Origin: Rhizophlyctis rosea
Lineage: Eukaryota > Chytridiomycota > Chytridiomycetes > Rhizophlyctidales > Rhizophlyctidaceae
DNA length: 22,694 nt
Direction of reading: 5' to 3'
Assembly: GCA_027596075.1 (NCBI GenBank)
Contig: JADGJC010000416.1
Span: forward strand, 1 to 22,694
The position numbers and the translations under genes were made by a program. Each line of letters opens with the position of its first letter. Position 1 is the first letter of the stretch. Shown piece by piece: positions 1 to 8,768 of this stretch. A model generated the notes under the pieces. It saw nothing but the letters and a program-made list of their open reading frames with translations. It searched no databases and was not told the DNA's origin.

Positions 1-647
1 CCCCTTGATTAAGTGCCTCTGTCCTGCCCAAATCCTGCCTCACGAAGTCGCACACCACCTCCCTGCACAATCAGGTCCACTTGATGATGATTTGTTTCCT
101 GAACCGAACTTGCATTCCAAGAGACCGAGAGGTGCCACCCCCGCTCCTTCCCAAGAGGAAAACCTTAACCAGGGTACTGTTGATCCTGCAACTCCACCCT
201 ATTCGCTGGGGAAATCCACCACTCCGGTCTGGAAGACGATGAGATTCTTGCCCTCCAAGCTCTCCACTGCCACGCACCATGGTGACCAAATCCGAAAAAC
301 CCGCCCCAATTGTTTTCCAAGAGTATGACGCTGATGAGGTCGGGTGTGCACCTGCAACCCCAACTCAGTTGATGGGTACGATTTACATGGGGGACCATCC
401 AGTGATGTATGATTTCAGACGGGAGCCAATAGGTGTTGCCTATACTCCTCCTCAAAAGTTGCCACAATATTTGAAAATCACCTCTTCCAAACAAAAGCTG
501 GAAGCAGCAAAGCCATCTTCATCAAAACCATCTTCACCAAAGGCATCTTCACCAAAGGCACGCTTGGCACTTTCTGAAATGACTCTGCCTCTAACGGGGA
601 GGACATACTGCTTGAACCTCGTATTGGCCAGATACCATCAACTTTGA
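1..647 (+). pseudogene. Possible C-terminal fragment of a pepsin-like (A1) aspartic protease
   Basis: The open frame 279-647 contains, at about residues 31-51, a segment reading LMG-x-IYMGDHPVMYDF-RREPIGVAY. It resembles the C-terminal end of pepsin-family proteases, where an (I/L)LGD-x-FLR motif is followed by a (V/Y)(F/Y)D-xx-xxx-(I/V)GFA strand. The Asp of LGD is replaced by Thr here. A low-complexity tail of SSPK/ASSPK units follows, encoded by short tandem repeats at about 505-560. The two catalytic Asp motifs are not visible, and the neighbouring frame at 5-328 shows no family signature. It could be the last exon of a gene starting left of the window, or a relic. The family assignment rests on one short motif and is tentative; the start at 279 is only the first ATG in frame. 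Confidence 0.3.
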
Positions 648-1170
648 AACAGACCTTGTCGTTGTTAAATTCTCTGACACCTGTTTCATCCATTTGGCGG
701 CGTCGTTTGAACACAGTATCGGACCCCTACAATGTGTGTGGGTGAGTTTGGTGGTGATGGCAGGTGCTCATGTCATACATCCACGTCATGACACGTCATA
801 GTTTCTGAGTCTTCATCTTATCGGCCAACAGACCAGCCAGCCAATCTCAGCGGCTTTGCACTTTCAGGAGAAGGAAGGAAGGAAATTTCCCGCACCGGGA
901 CTCGTCTGTTGTTTACTGTTTGTTGTGAGCTCCCCGTCATCTCGTGACCTCACTCACTGTCATTAGTAGAGAAGGTGGATTACTAGTGTGTGAGTGAGTA
1001 ACATACACAGAGGGCGTGGGTGGCGTGCACAGGCATTAGAACGACTACTATCTACTTTCCACTTTGCAAACTCCCTATCTATCGGCGGTTGCATCACTTG
1101 ACGCCTTCCCACACCTCATTGTTATCAACGATACCCATTCCCAACTGCCTATGCCCACCCATCCGCCGCC
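648..1170. other. Intergenic, upstream region of the BAG-domain gene
   Basis: No coding sequence was recognised. Two copies of ACGTCAT, the half-site of ATF/CREB-type bZIP factors, lie 10 bp apart at 783-789 and 793-799, roughly 375 bp before the start codon. A short GGAA tract lies at about 872-886. No convincing TATA box was seen near the start. Confidence 0.4.
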
Positions 1171-2004
1171 ATGTTCTCCTTCTCACCAGAGCACCCACTA
1201 CTCAACCTATCGATTACGATAGCCATCGGTCTAGCTTGCACAGTCGCAACAGGCGTAGCCGTCAGCTATGGCATCAATTACATCATACGCGACCACAACG
1301 CCGCAGCCCTCCGAAAAGAGTTCAAACGGCAACAGCGGAAGTTCCGCGATGCGATCAAGAGGATTGAGTCGGAGGTTGCGGGGGTGGAGGTGCAGCTGAG
1401 GGGATTGAGAGAGTCTTTGAGTGGGAATGCGGGGGTTGTGGGTGTTGTGCAGAGCGTTCAGGGGACGGAGGGGAAAGGAGAGGTTGTTACATCTCCTTTG
1501 GTTGTGGAGCTGCAGTCTCCACGGTCAACTCCCGCATCCACACCATCCTCAGATGCCCTCCGCCATCGGAAAGCTCAGAGCGCAGGAACATCAACACCAC
1601 CGCCACTATCAATATCATCATCCGCATCATCCACTACATCCTCCTCCACATCCTCCTCCACATCCTCCTCCACACCTTCCCGCACGGACAACGCAACAAC
1701 ACCACCACTAGATCGCCGTCTCCGCGAACTAGACGACCTCCTCCTCCGATCCCTCGAATCCCTTGACGCCCTCCGTCCGAACGATGCAATTCCTTCCGGC
1801 GCAACCGTTGAACCGACGCGGGATGCGGGAAGTTGGGGCGAGATTGATAGCAAGACGTGGGAGATGCTGAAGACGGGATTTGAGAATGCTAGGGCGTCGA
1901 AGAAGGGGGCGGTGAGGAGGGTGCAAAGTCAATTGGATGAGGTGGATCGGTTGTGTGAGTTGGCTGGGATTCCGAGTGTTGGCATGCAGCACCGTGTAAG
2001 ATGA
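1171..2004 (+). CDS. Membrane-anchored BAG-domain Hsp70 co-chaperone (Snl1-like)
   Basis: A 277-residue protein. The start is chosen because ATG follows a strong GCCGCC context and opens directly onto a hydrophobic segment (about residues 10-33), read as a single N-terminal membrane anchor. A basic helix with coiled-coil character (about 40-80) follows, then a Ser/Thr/Pro-rich linker with a 12-bp tandem repeat giving TSSS units (about 145-170). The C-terminus (about 180-270) has LLLRSLESLDAL and then SKKGAVRRVQSQLDEVDRL, matching the last two helices of BAG domains, where the basic (K/R)KG-x-V-(K/R)-x-VQ stretch contacts the Hsp70 nucleotide-binding domain. Membrane anchor plus C-terminal BAG is the layout of yeast Snl1, an ER/nuclear-envelope Hsp70 nucleotide-exchange factor that also binds ribosomes. 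The long linker makes it bigger than yeast Snl1. An optional 3' intron could alter the last residues. Confidence 0.7.
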   Translation: MFSFSPEHPLLNLSITIAIGLACTVATGVAVSYGINYIIRDHNAAALRKEFKRQQRKFRDAIKRIESEVAGVEVQLRGLRESLSGNAGVVGVVQSVQGTEGKGEVVTSPLVVELQSPRSTPASTPSSDALRHRKAQSAGTSTPPPLSISSSASSTTSSSTSSSTSSSTPSRTDNATTPPLDRRLRELDDLLLRSLESLDALRPNDAIPSGATVEPTRDAGSWGEIDSKTWEMLKTGFENARASKKGAVRRVQSQLDEVDRLCELAGIPSVGMQHRVR

Positions 2005-2896
2005 TTGAGGAGGGAGATGGGGTTGGGTTGTAGGATGATGGTGGGATCGGTTGGAGGATGAGCCTGACGTGATGGCAGATCGTATATATTAAACGGTTAT
2101 TGTGACTGATGATGCGGTACACGGATATGGGATAGGGTTAGAGATGCTGACTAGCAGCATATGTCGTCCATTTGGATCGATTGATGAGTCGGCGGGGGAG
2201 GGAATCATTCACACCCTCTCGATTACTTTCCAAGTTTTTATTTTCGTTGGCTGGCTTTTTTGGGATTACTCCGCGCGGTAGCGGAACTATTTGTACATTT
2301 TTGTGGCTTGGGGGCAGGGGTGATCATTGGCACCTATTAGGGTTTTTCTCTTTGATGAACATACATTCTTCCCTTTTGCTTTACGCCAATATACTCTACG
2401 AGTAAATACATGTTGGGTTATGAAGTTGATGGCGTGCCGTGTGGTGCGTGTGTATATCTTGCTGACCTCGAAGTATGTCGTCCACATATGAACTTTCTTT
2501 CCATTCACTACCAACGTGGAGAGTTGAATTCGTGTGTTGGGATTGATCTTCATACTGATTGGTTAGCTGAGCGTGGGTATTATCGATAAATATGAATCTC
2601 AGGTACACAAGTGAAGCTAACACGAGCTAAGAATAGACAAATCTTTGTGCCCAAAATTGACACCACGCGACTGCCTGCAAAACGACGACATTCCTTCCTT
2701 CCCATTTCCATTTCGTCAAAGCTGCAATCCCCGCAAATCCGTTGCGATCTACCACGATAAGCGGCCGGCGCAGGTAAACTTACATACTCCACATTATCTT
2801 CCCACAAATCCTTGCTCATCCTCACACAATTCCCACTGATCTCCCTCCCCGAACCACCATCGTCCACCTCACACAGAACACACTCCCTCCAGAACC
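2005..2896. other. Intergenic between BAG-domain gene and NAC beta gene
   Basis: No coding sequence was recognised. The left part is the 3' flank of the BAG gene. The last 100 bases before 2897 are C/A-rich, as is usual for a fungal 5' leader of a highly expressed gene. Short frames here, such as 2645-2839, show no family features or splice support. Confidence 0.5.
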
Positions 2897-3751
2897 ATGA
2901 ACCCCGAGAAGCTCGCCAAGCTCCAAGCCCAAGTCCGTATCGGCGGCAAGGGTACCCCTCGCCGCAAGGTCAAGAAGATTTCCAAGCCTCTTGGCGGGAC
3001 GGACGACAAGAAGCTCCAGACCGCGCTCCAGAAGTTGAGGGTGCAAAACATTAGTGCGGTTGAGGAGGTCAACATGTTCCAGCAGGATGGGACTGTGTTG
3101 CATTTTGCGGCGCCGCGCGGGGGGTTGGGGCTTTTTTGGGGGGGGAGATTTGGGTTGGAGGGGTGAAAGGTTCGGTTTTATGGGTGGGGATGTGATGGGA
3201 TTCTGAGCGTGGGAATGGCATGGTTCTTGCTCGATGCAGCTGCGAGGGATGTCGTTGTGGCGATTTGGAACATTAAATGAATTAGGACGAGGATGGTGGA
3301 CGACGCTGGGTTCGGAAAACTATTAGTAAACAACGTTTCTGATGGGAAATTGATGGGGGGAGAAATCGCCACAATTCTCCTATTTGTCTCTACATTCACC
3401 GTCAAATTCTAACACCAAAACTCGCTCACGTTCAACAGTCCAAGCAGCCGTCACCTCCAACACCTGGGTGATCTACGGCCAAGGCGAGCAAAAAGACCTC
3501 ACCGAACTCGTCCCCGGAATCCTCAACCAGCTCGGCCCGGACTCCCTCAACTCCCTCCGCCGTCTCGCTGAAGCCTACCAGGCCCAGGGCGGTCACGCCC
3601 ACCACGGCCACGACCACGACCACGACCATGACCACGATGATGGTTTGTTTGATGCAGATTCTGATACAGCTCTGTGAAGATCATTAACATGTTTTCTCAA
3701 AACACAGACGTGCCCGAGTTGGTTGACACCAACTTCGAGGAGACCGCTTAA
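2897..3751 (+). CDS. egd1: Nascent polypeptide-associated complex subunit beta (BTF3/Egd1)
   Basis: NAC beta pairs with NAC alpha at the ribosomal exit tunnel, shielding nascent chains and tuning SRP targeting. Exon 1 starts at 2897 and gives the family N-terminus, including the ribosome-binding RRKVKK (residues 22-27) and the start of the NAC domain ([21 protein letters not shown] to residue 74). Exon 2 (3439-3642) continues with [19 protein letters not shown] and [17 protein letters not shown]. Exon 3 (3708-3751) ends with [13 protein letters not shown]. Intron 2 (3643-3707) is clean: GTTTGT donor, TTAAC branch, ACACAG acceptor, phase 1. Intron 1 ends at 3438, but its donor is unresolved because every GT donor near 3124-3163 gives the wrong phase. 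Exon 2 closes with an unusual His/Asp alternating tract where relatives carry Lys/Asp/Glu. Family identity is very secure; the first junction is not. Confidence 0.93.
3119..3163 (+). other. Potential G-quadruplex at the first splice junction of the NAC beta gene
   Basis: Five G-runs lie on the transcribed sense strand at 3119-3124, 3127-3130, 3138-3145, 3152-3154 and 3160-3163, separated by loops of 2, 7, 6 and 5 bases. The first four fit the classical G3+N1-7 quadruplex rule. They sit at the exon 1/intron 1 boundary. The homopolymers are also error-prone in sequencing. Confidence 0.6.
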
Positions 3752-4284
3752 GTGAATTTCACATAGTCGGGAGGGTTGCGGAGGGGGGTTGGGGGACATA
3801 ATGGTCGGAGTTATGGGTGTAGGGAGAGTTCCCGGTGGTGGAGGATTGGAAGAGTGAGGGATGGGGTTGGCTGGCAAATGTATATATCAAATAGCTGGTA
3901 CACACGCCCTTGATGGCTTTTTTTTTGGATTTCGCACTTATCCTGTCGCTGTGTGGGAACAAATCAATCTCCAAAGCCGGAGCTGGCTAACGGAGGCGAA
4001 CACTGACCAGTCCCTTGATTTGCGGGCGTACTTTCCACCTAAAACTCTTTCACCAGTCTCAAAGCACCATTGGTGGAAGGGATTGTCTCTTAAAAAATAT
4101 ATCTTTCTATCAATCTCTTAATACAGCTCTAGCCAAACTATATCTGTGCCTATTCTACTCTATCCTGAGCCCTCTTCCTCGTTTTCTTCTTCCTCCTCCT
4201 CCCCATCTGTTCTTCCCTTTCTCCCACTTTGCGCTGCCCCTCACCCTCCAGCTCTTCAATCACGTGCACCTCGCCCTGTTGCAC
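3752..4284. other. Intergenic downstream of the NAC beta gene
   Basis: 3' flank of the NAC beta gene with a T9 run near 3920 and a long pyrimidine-rich stretch at about 4150-4250 (TTC/TCC runs). Open frames here derive from that low-complexity DNA and are not supported as genes. Confidence 0.5.
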
Positions 4285-4358
4285 TTCATTCGGTTGTGCT
4301 TCATCGGTTGTGCTTCATTCGGTTGTGCTTCATTCGGTTGTGCTTCATCCGGTTGCGT
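4285..4358. repeat. 15-bp minisatellite, about five copies
   Basis: The unit TTCATTCGGTTGTGC recurs in tandem about five times, with two copies one base shorter (14 bp). Because units of 14 and 15 bp are mixed, no constant reading frame is kept through the array, which argues against a coding role. Confidence 0.85.
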
Positions 4359-4416
4359 TTGGGTCCGTTGCGGGGCAGTCTCCTTTTCAGGCTGTTATTC
4401 AAATGTAAGAGTTTTG

Positions 4417-5540
4417 TCATGGCAGAAGGGAAGTAAAGCCACTCAGCCCATGTGAAACATGCAGAACGCCAAAGTGGGGAATGACCTCCATATCTGCGCA
4501 ATTTGGAAGAGCTAGATGCATCCGGACAAACCCTTCTACGATCTTCTCCTCCCCATTAATGATCTTGTGGTAGACTTGGAGATATCCCATCCCATTCGGT
4601 GCCTTATTGATTTTGTACTTTTTCCGACACCCGTCGGCGTGCTTCTCACTGAAAATGGAGCAAAGATATGTGCTCTTGTTTGTTGCAACCTGATTTGCTG
4701 TCACTTACATTTTGCACCTGTAAAGATGGGAAGTCTTGTCAATCATGTCCTCCAACTTTGGCGCCTTCGAGATCTGCTGTTTCGTTGGGTGGGGTTGGAA
4801 CATACTCCAGAAGAGTAGCCGAACTTGCCGCCATTATGACGTATCGGTGCTTCGCCTTCCTTGCTAGCTTCACCATCTCAGTAGGGAGTTGGGCAGAGAT
4901 CTTTGTTCATGTTCACCAATGGCTGCGGCAAGTTCCTCACTAGATCATAATCAAACCGTTCGGCAAGAACGACATATGGTTTCATGTCAGCACCATCCGA
5001 GAAATCGCGGAGTGCAATGCTCTGTTCATTTGCAATCGCAAATTCGACGGCTCTTTGCATGTATTCTGCTGCATTTTTGCATCACTGCCGTCAGTTGTAC
5101 CGGGGGCATTTTTCGGGTAGTCTGGCTCCATGTGGTTAGAAATTGCACGCGTGCTGCGCAGGTCCAATCCTTCTAATCCACAACAAAGGCATCAGCCAAC
5201 ATAATTTCCCACAGCAACTCCCCAGCGCAGGGGTCTTTGTTGGCATCACGTTTGCCAGTGGCCATGGCAAGCTTCTCATTAGATCACAATGGGACCGTTT
5301 GGCAAGATCGGCGTATGGTTTCAGATCAGCACACGGACGAAGGGAAGGGGGGGAATTGTCAATGGCGAAGTTGGCGATAATATGCATTTGTTAGCTTCCA
5401 ATCGCCAATTCACCCGGATAGAATTCATGGCAAAGCTTTGCGGGAGCCAAGTGTACAGACTCCTGGACGAGATCATTCTGGTGATAGAAGGTAAACAACT
5501 CGAATCGTTCACGCCTTCAACTTTCGTGTGACTCGCACAT
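4417..5540 (-). pseudogene. Decayed multi-exon gene with internal duplication, family unknown
   Basis: On the minus strand a good spliceosomal intron lies at 4708-4649: GTAAGT donor, TTTTCAG acceptor, 60 nt. It joins a frame reading KLEDMIDKTSHLYRCK to one reading EKHADGCRKKYKINK that runs to a stop at 4417. The coherent frame cannot be followed upstream of about 4833. There, two diverged copies of one block appear: 5060-4920 encodes ADMKPYVVLAERFDYDLVRNL, and 5387-5230 encodes ADLKPYADLAKRSHCDLMRSL. Each copy breaks into different frames, for example NKDPCAGELLWEIMLADAFV next to copy one. Frame changes and stops without matching splice sites suggest a pseudogene, though a real gene with unseen exons or assembly errors cannot be excluded. 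I do not recognise the family. The boundaries are approximate. Confidence 0.4.
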
Positions 5541-5702
5541 ATGGAAATTGAACAGCGACAAAACGGATTGATGAATCATATACACAATTTGAGTTGAAGG
5601 ATATACGCTCAAAATTTGCTGAACAACTTTGCTGAACAGAAATGCCTCGCTAAACTGCAGGGGAAATAACCCTCCCTTCTCCGACTCTGCGCAGAAAGCC
5701 TA

Positions 5703-7001
5703 TCAGACCCTACCAAACTTCCTCCACTTCCTCAAAAAGACCGCCCTAGTCGCCGTCGCCGTCGCCGTTTCAGGCAAAGTGATGGTTCCACTCTCCGTCA
5801 TGCTACTAGTACCAGATGTCGTGGTCGTCGCACCAGTAGTACCGGAAGTAGCAGTAGTCGATTCCATTATTGTAGTAGTCCCGGTAGACGTCGCAGGAGC
5901 CTCGGTGCCAGTAATGAATCCCGTGATGACGGTCACGATCGACGGGCCGAAGGGAGTGGGCATCGGCGGAGGAGGTGGAAGGGTCGGGAATGTCAGAGGT
6001 GTAGTCGTAGTTGTGGTTTGCGTCTGGGTCGCGGTTTGCATTTCCGTTTCCGAGGAGAGGTCTTGACGTTTGATGAGACGGGAGGGTTCGGGGCTTTCGG
6101 TTGCTGCGACGGTTGGGAAGGTTGTGGGGATTTCGGACGTGCCGCTTGGAAAGGGTGGTGGGGTGAAGCCTGGTGGGGGTGTTTGCCTTTCGGTTGCTGT
6201 TGCTTGGATTTCCGCGTCCGAGGATTCGTCGCCGTCCTCGTCGCCATCTTGATCGCCATCCCCGTTTTGCTGCCTCTTGACCAAAACCCCAGCTGTAGGC
6301 GTACATTCACTGATGGTCGTCATGACGGGCGTTCCGAAGACAGTCGTTGGTTCTGGATGTTCGTAGACCGTCGTGACGATGGGGGTGATGTAAATAGTTG
6401 AGGTGTATTCAGGTGGGCGTTGGATGACGGTGGTGTAGACTGGAGTTAGGTAGAGGGTAGAGGCGGGTGGACATTCGTGGCCGTAGCCCTTTTTGTTGTA
6501 GTTGTCGTAGTCGTCGCTGTCATTGTCGTAGCCGTCGTTGTCGTAGCCGTCGTTGTCGTAGCCGTCGTTGTCGTAGCCGTCATTGTCGTAGCCATCATGA
6601 TTGTAGGCGTGGTGGTTTGGACACTTCCAGTCAGGAAGATAGTGATTTTGGAACGGTGTTGGAAGGGTTGGCGGCGGTGCTGACGGTGGTGCCGTTGGCG
6701 GCGGTGCTGTTGCAATCAAACGAAGGCAGTTTAGTGGAGGGTTGACTCAAATGCTACTGCTTCCTGTTGATGTTTGCGTCCCTGACTTCCCTGAGAGGCC
6801 TTTGTTTAACATCATTTGCGGCGCCCTTCACCCCTTCTCTTCACAGTCCTTGCCGACTTCGCTAACTCGCTCCAGGCTTGCAGCTTCTGCCTCTCAATAA
6901 ACAAGAAGGAACTCACCATCTTCTCTCGAGCTCTGCGCAAGCACAACTTTCACCACCACCGCAATCCACACAACCCACCACAGCTTCCAGTAGGACATCA
7001 T
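5703..7001 (-). CDS. Secreted, GYDND-repeat, Thr/Pro-rich cell-surface-like protein
   Basis: Two exons, 7001-6917 and 6706-5703, give 362 residues. The intron (6916-6707, 210 nt) has a GTGAGT donor and an AACAG acceptor and joins in phase 1. Exon 1 is chosen because it supplies a signal peptide: a Trp/Val-rich hydrophobic core (residues 8-20), with likely cleavage after VLA at about 22. A Pro-rich stretch follows, then five perfect GYDND units (about 67-91), three degenerate TxYxTPVxTTV blocks (about 112-160), a Kex2-type KR site at about 172-173 before an acidic DGDQDGDEDGDE run, a second KR at about 241-242, and a Thr/Ser-rich tail likely to be O-mannosylated. Only three Cys (about 57, 107, 163). 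No GPI-attachment tail is seen; the end is basic (FLRKWRKFGRV). Extracellular location is inferred; no domain family is recognised. Confidence 0.72.
6525..6599 (-). repeat. 15-bp in-frame minisatellite (five copies) encoding GYDND units
   Basis: Five contiguous 15-bp units of GTCGTAGCCGTCGTT (plus-strand reading), the last two with single substitutions. The period is a multiple of three, so copy-number change would alter the protein without breaking its frame. Confidence 0.9.
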
Positions 7002-7700
7002 GTTATTGTTGTGAAGAACCACCGAAAATAAGCCTGGACTTGTGAAAATGGCGTTAGGATAGTGCTGGTTCTACAAAAAAATGTGGGAGGGAATCAAAAG
7101 GGAATGACACACACTTCTCTCCAATGCAATTGGGTGGATCTTATACCCTTGCACAATGTTTAATTGAAGCAGCATCGGTAAGAATCGAACCTCATAGTGA
7201 TATGTAAGCCGCATGACATGTTTTACAGCATTGATGACAAGGGAGCCGTCTGAGACATGCTTTCATGTGCCGGCTGATACATTACTTCCCCTCCTCTCTC
7301 TGTGCCACGTATCATACCCCTCCATCCAAAACTTAATACGATGTCGTCACGTTCAACGTGTTTGCACCTCAAGAATCCCAACCATGCGGAATATGCAAAT
7401 GGCGGCCATTCGCCGCTTTTCAAGTATCAGTATCCACATCCCTATTGACGACGCCCGTGATAATGCGGCCGATGGGATCTGGGTTTCATTCTACCAATTG
7501 CAACAATCATGCGCATGATGTCCTCATGTCACATTAGGCATCAGGCTGGACGCCTAGAACGGAGGTGTTCAACAGGACGGCAACCAGCGAATTCGTGGAC
7601 ATATATGACGTCGTTGAAAGTTGTGATTGACAATATTTCACCTTGATCACGAGCAATAAAAAAATATCAATGCAAAATGAGGCATGAATTTTCAACAAAG
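7002..7700. other. Intergenic between secreted repeat-protein gene and tRNA gene
   Basis: Contains the upstream region of the minus-strand secreted-protein gene. No coding sequence was recognised; the 7213-7518 frame has no domain features or splice support. The A/T-rich 60 bases before 7700 are typical of the flank upstream of a tRNA gene. Confidence 0.4.
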
Positions 7701-7772
7701 TCCTCAGTCGTCTAGTGGCTAGGATACGACGCTCTCACCGTCGGGGCCGGGGTTCAATTCCCCGCTGGGGAA
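7701..7772 (+). tRNA. trnE(CUC): tRNA-Glu, anticodon CUC
   Basis: A complete 72-nt cloverleaf with no intron. The acceptor stem TCCTCAG pairs with CTGGGGA (one G-U), discriminator A at 7772. The anticodon stem CGACG/CGTCG encloses the loop CTCTCAC, with anticodon CTC at 7734-7736, which reads GAG codons. The T arm is CGGGG-TTCAATT-CCCCG. Internal promoter elements are visible: A box TAGTGGCTAGG (7713-7723) and B box GGTTCAATTCC (7751-7761). The 3' CCA is not encoded, as expected in eukaryotes. Confidence 0.96.
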
Positions 7773-7794
7773 CTCGCAAAATGTCTATTCTCCC

Positions 7795-7803
7795 TTTTTT
7801 TTT
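7795..7803 (+). terminator. RNA polymerase III terminator of the tRNA-Glu gene
   Basis: A run of nine T on the sense strand begins 22 nt after the last tRNA base, which is the standard Pol III stop signal. A second seven-T run at about 7838 could act as a backup. Confidence 0.85.
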
Positions 7804-8697
7804 GCGGGTTGGGGGAACCACCAAAATATCTATCAAACCTTTTTTTGCGCTTCTTCCAACCTGTTTTCTTTTTGGCTTTTATATTTTTCTTTTTGGCTTT
7901 TATATGCTGTTGCTGGACTGCTGCGAGAAAGTGACATCGTTTGATTAAGCGTCTCCGGCCTTAGCGGGTTCAAGCATTGATCGTCATCAATGGTACGAGT
8001 GGTACTGCATCAGTGAGCTTTACCTTTGCAAATCTCTTCCAGGAATAGCGAGTTCAAGCACTCAACAACGAAGAGCCCTATTAGTGATACAATATGATGT
8101 CTTCGAACATTTTCTGTGATGAGCTTTCTGGCCAATCTCAACCTTTCAGCGATCAACCAATGATTCCTGAGTACTTTGAATCGCTGCAACGACTGTATCG
8201 AGTCAGAAGACGATGACAGCACGCATTCGCAGCATCTGGAGCTGACATAGAAACTCCGCTCATTGCAGTGATTGTCTGGACAATGTTCAATTTGGTATGA
8301 CCAAGCATAATAAAATAATCATTGATCAAACAGGAATGTTTCATCGCAGGCGGTCAGAACTGACGTTGTGGAGGATGGAGTGATGAACACCTTGTAGACT
8401 GGATATTTATGAGCGAGTTGAAAGACTGTTGGACTCGATGATCGGTAAGCGAAGCCACGAATCGGGGGTAAATCGGACCGTCGGGGTTGTGTCTCCCATG
8501 TCATGTCTGTGCACCCCTTGAAAGTTCGGAGGCCTGATTGAGTTACAGGGGTGTGGACCTTCTGGAATTTTTGACGCGAATGTGGAACCCATCACCCCTA
8601 TGGCGGGATGTTTGGGTTTGTTTACTTCACATGGACGCGACCGGCAAGCCGTCTACGCCATCCTGTGCCGGGCGGTCGATGACTTCGATGCATCGCA
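7804..8697. other. Intergenic between tRNA gene and secreted hydrolase gene
   Basis: No supported gene. A short T-rich direct repeat (CTTTTTGGCTTTTATAT) occurs twice at about 7869-7908. The minus-strand frame 8222-8010 reads like protein in places, but it has no splice partners or family motif, so it is not called. Confidence 0.4.
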
Positions 8698-8707
8698 TAT
8701 AAAAAAG
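8698..8707 (+). promoter_or_regulatory. TATA box of the secreted hydrolase gene
   Basis: TATAAAAAAG lies 62 bases before the start codon at 8769. This places the likely transcription start about 30 bases downstream of the box and leaves a short C/A-rich leader containing CACCCATCACC repeats. A strong TATA box suggests regulated rather than housekeeping expression; this is inference. Confidence 0.6.
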
Positions 8708-8768
8708 GAGCTGTATGCGGGACCTTCCGCATCATTTTCCAACCACCCATCACCCATCACCAAGCACC

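Noticed and set aside
3178..3405. Gene or snoRNA inside NAC beta intron 1
   Set aside because: The minus frame has no features, and I could not find a convincing pair of C and D boxes or an H/ACA structure.
5806..6745. Long alternative frames on both strands within the secreted repeat-protein gene
   Set aside because: Shadows of the low-complexity coding sequence; only one frame joins in phase to the signal-peptide exon.
5703..7001. Dikaritin-type cyclic peptide (RiPP) precursor
   Set aside because: The GYDND repeats are not separated by Kex2 sites, and no DUF3328-like or tyrosinase-like gene is visible nearby.
8010..8344. Minus-strand frames that read like protein
   Set aside because: No coherent join between them, no recognised motif, and no promoter or splice signals.
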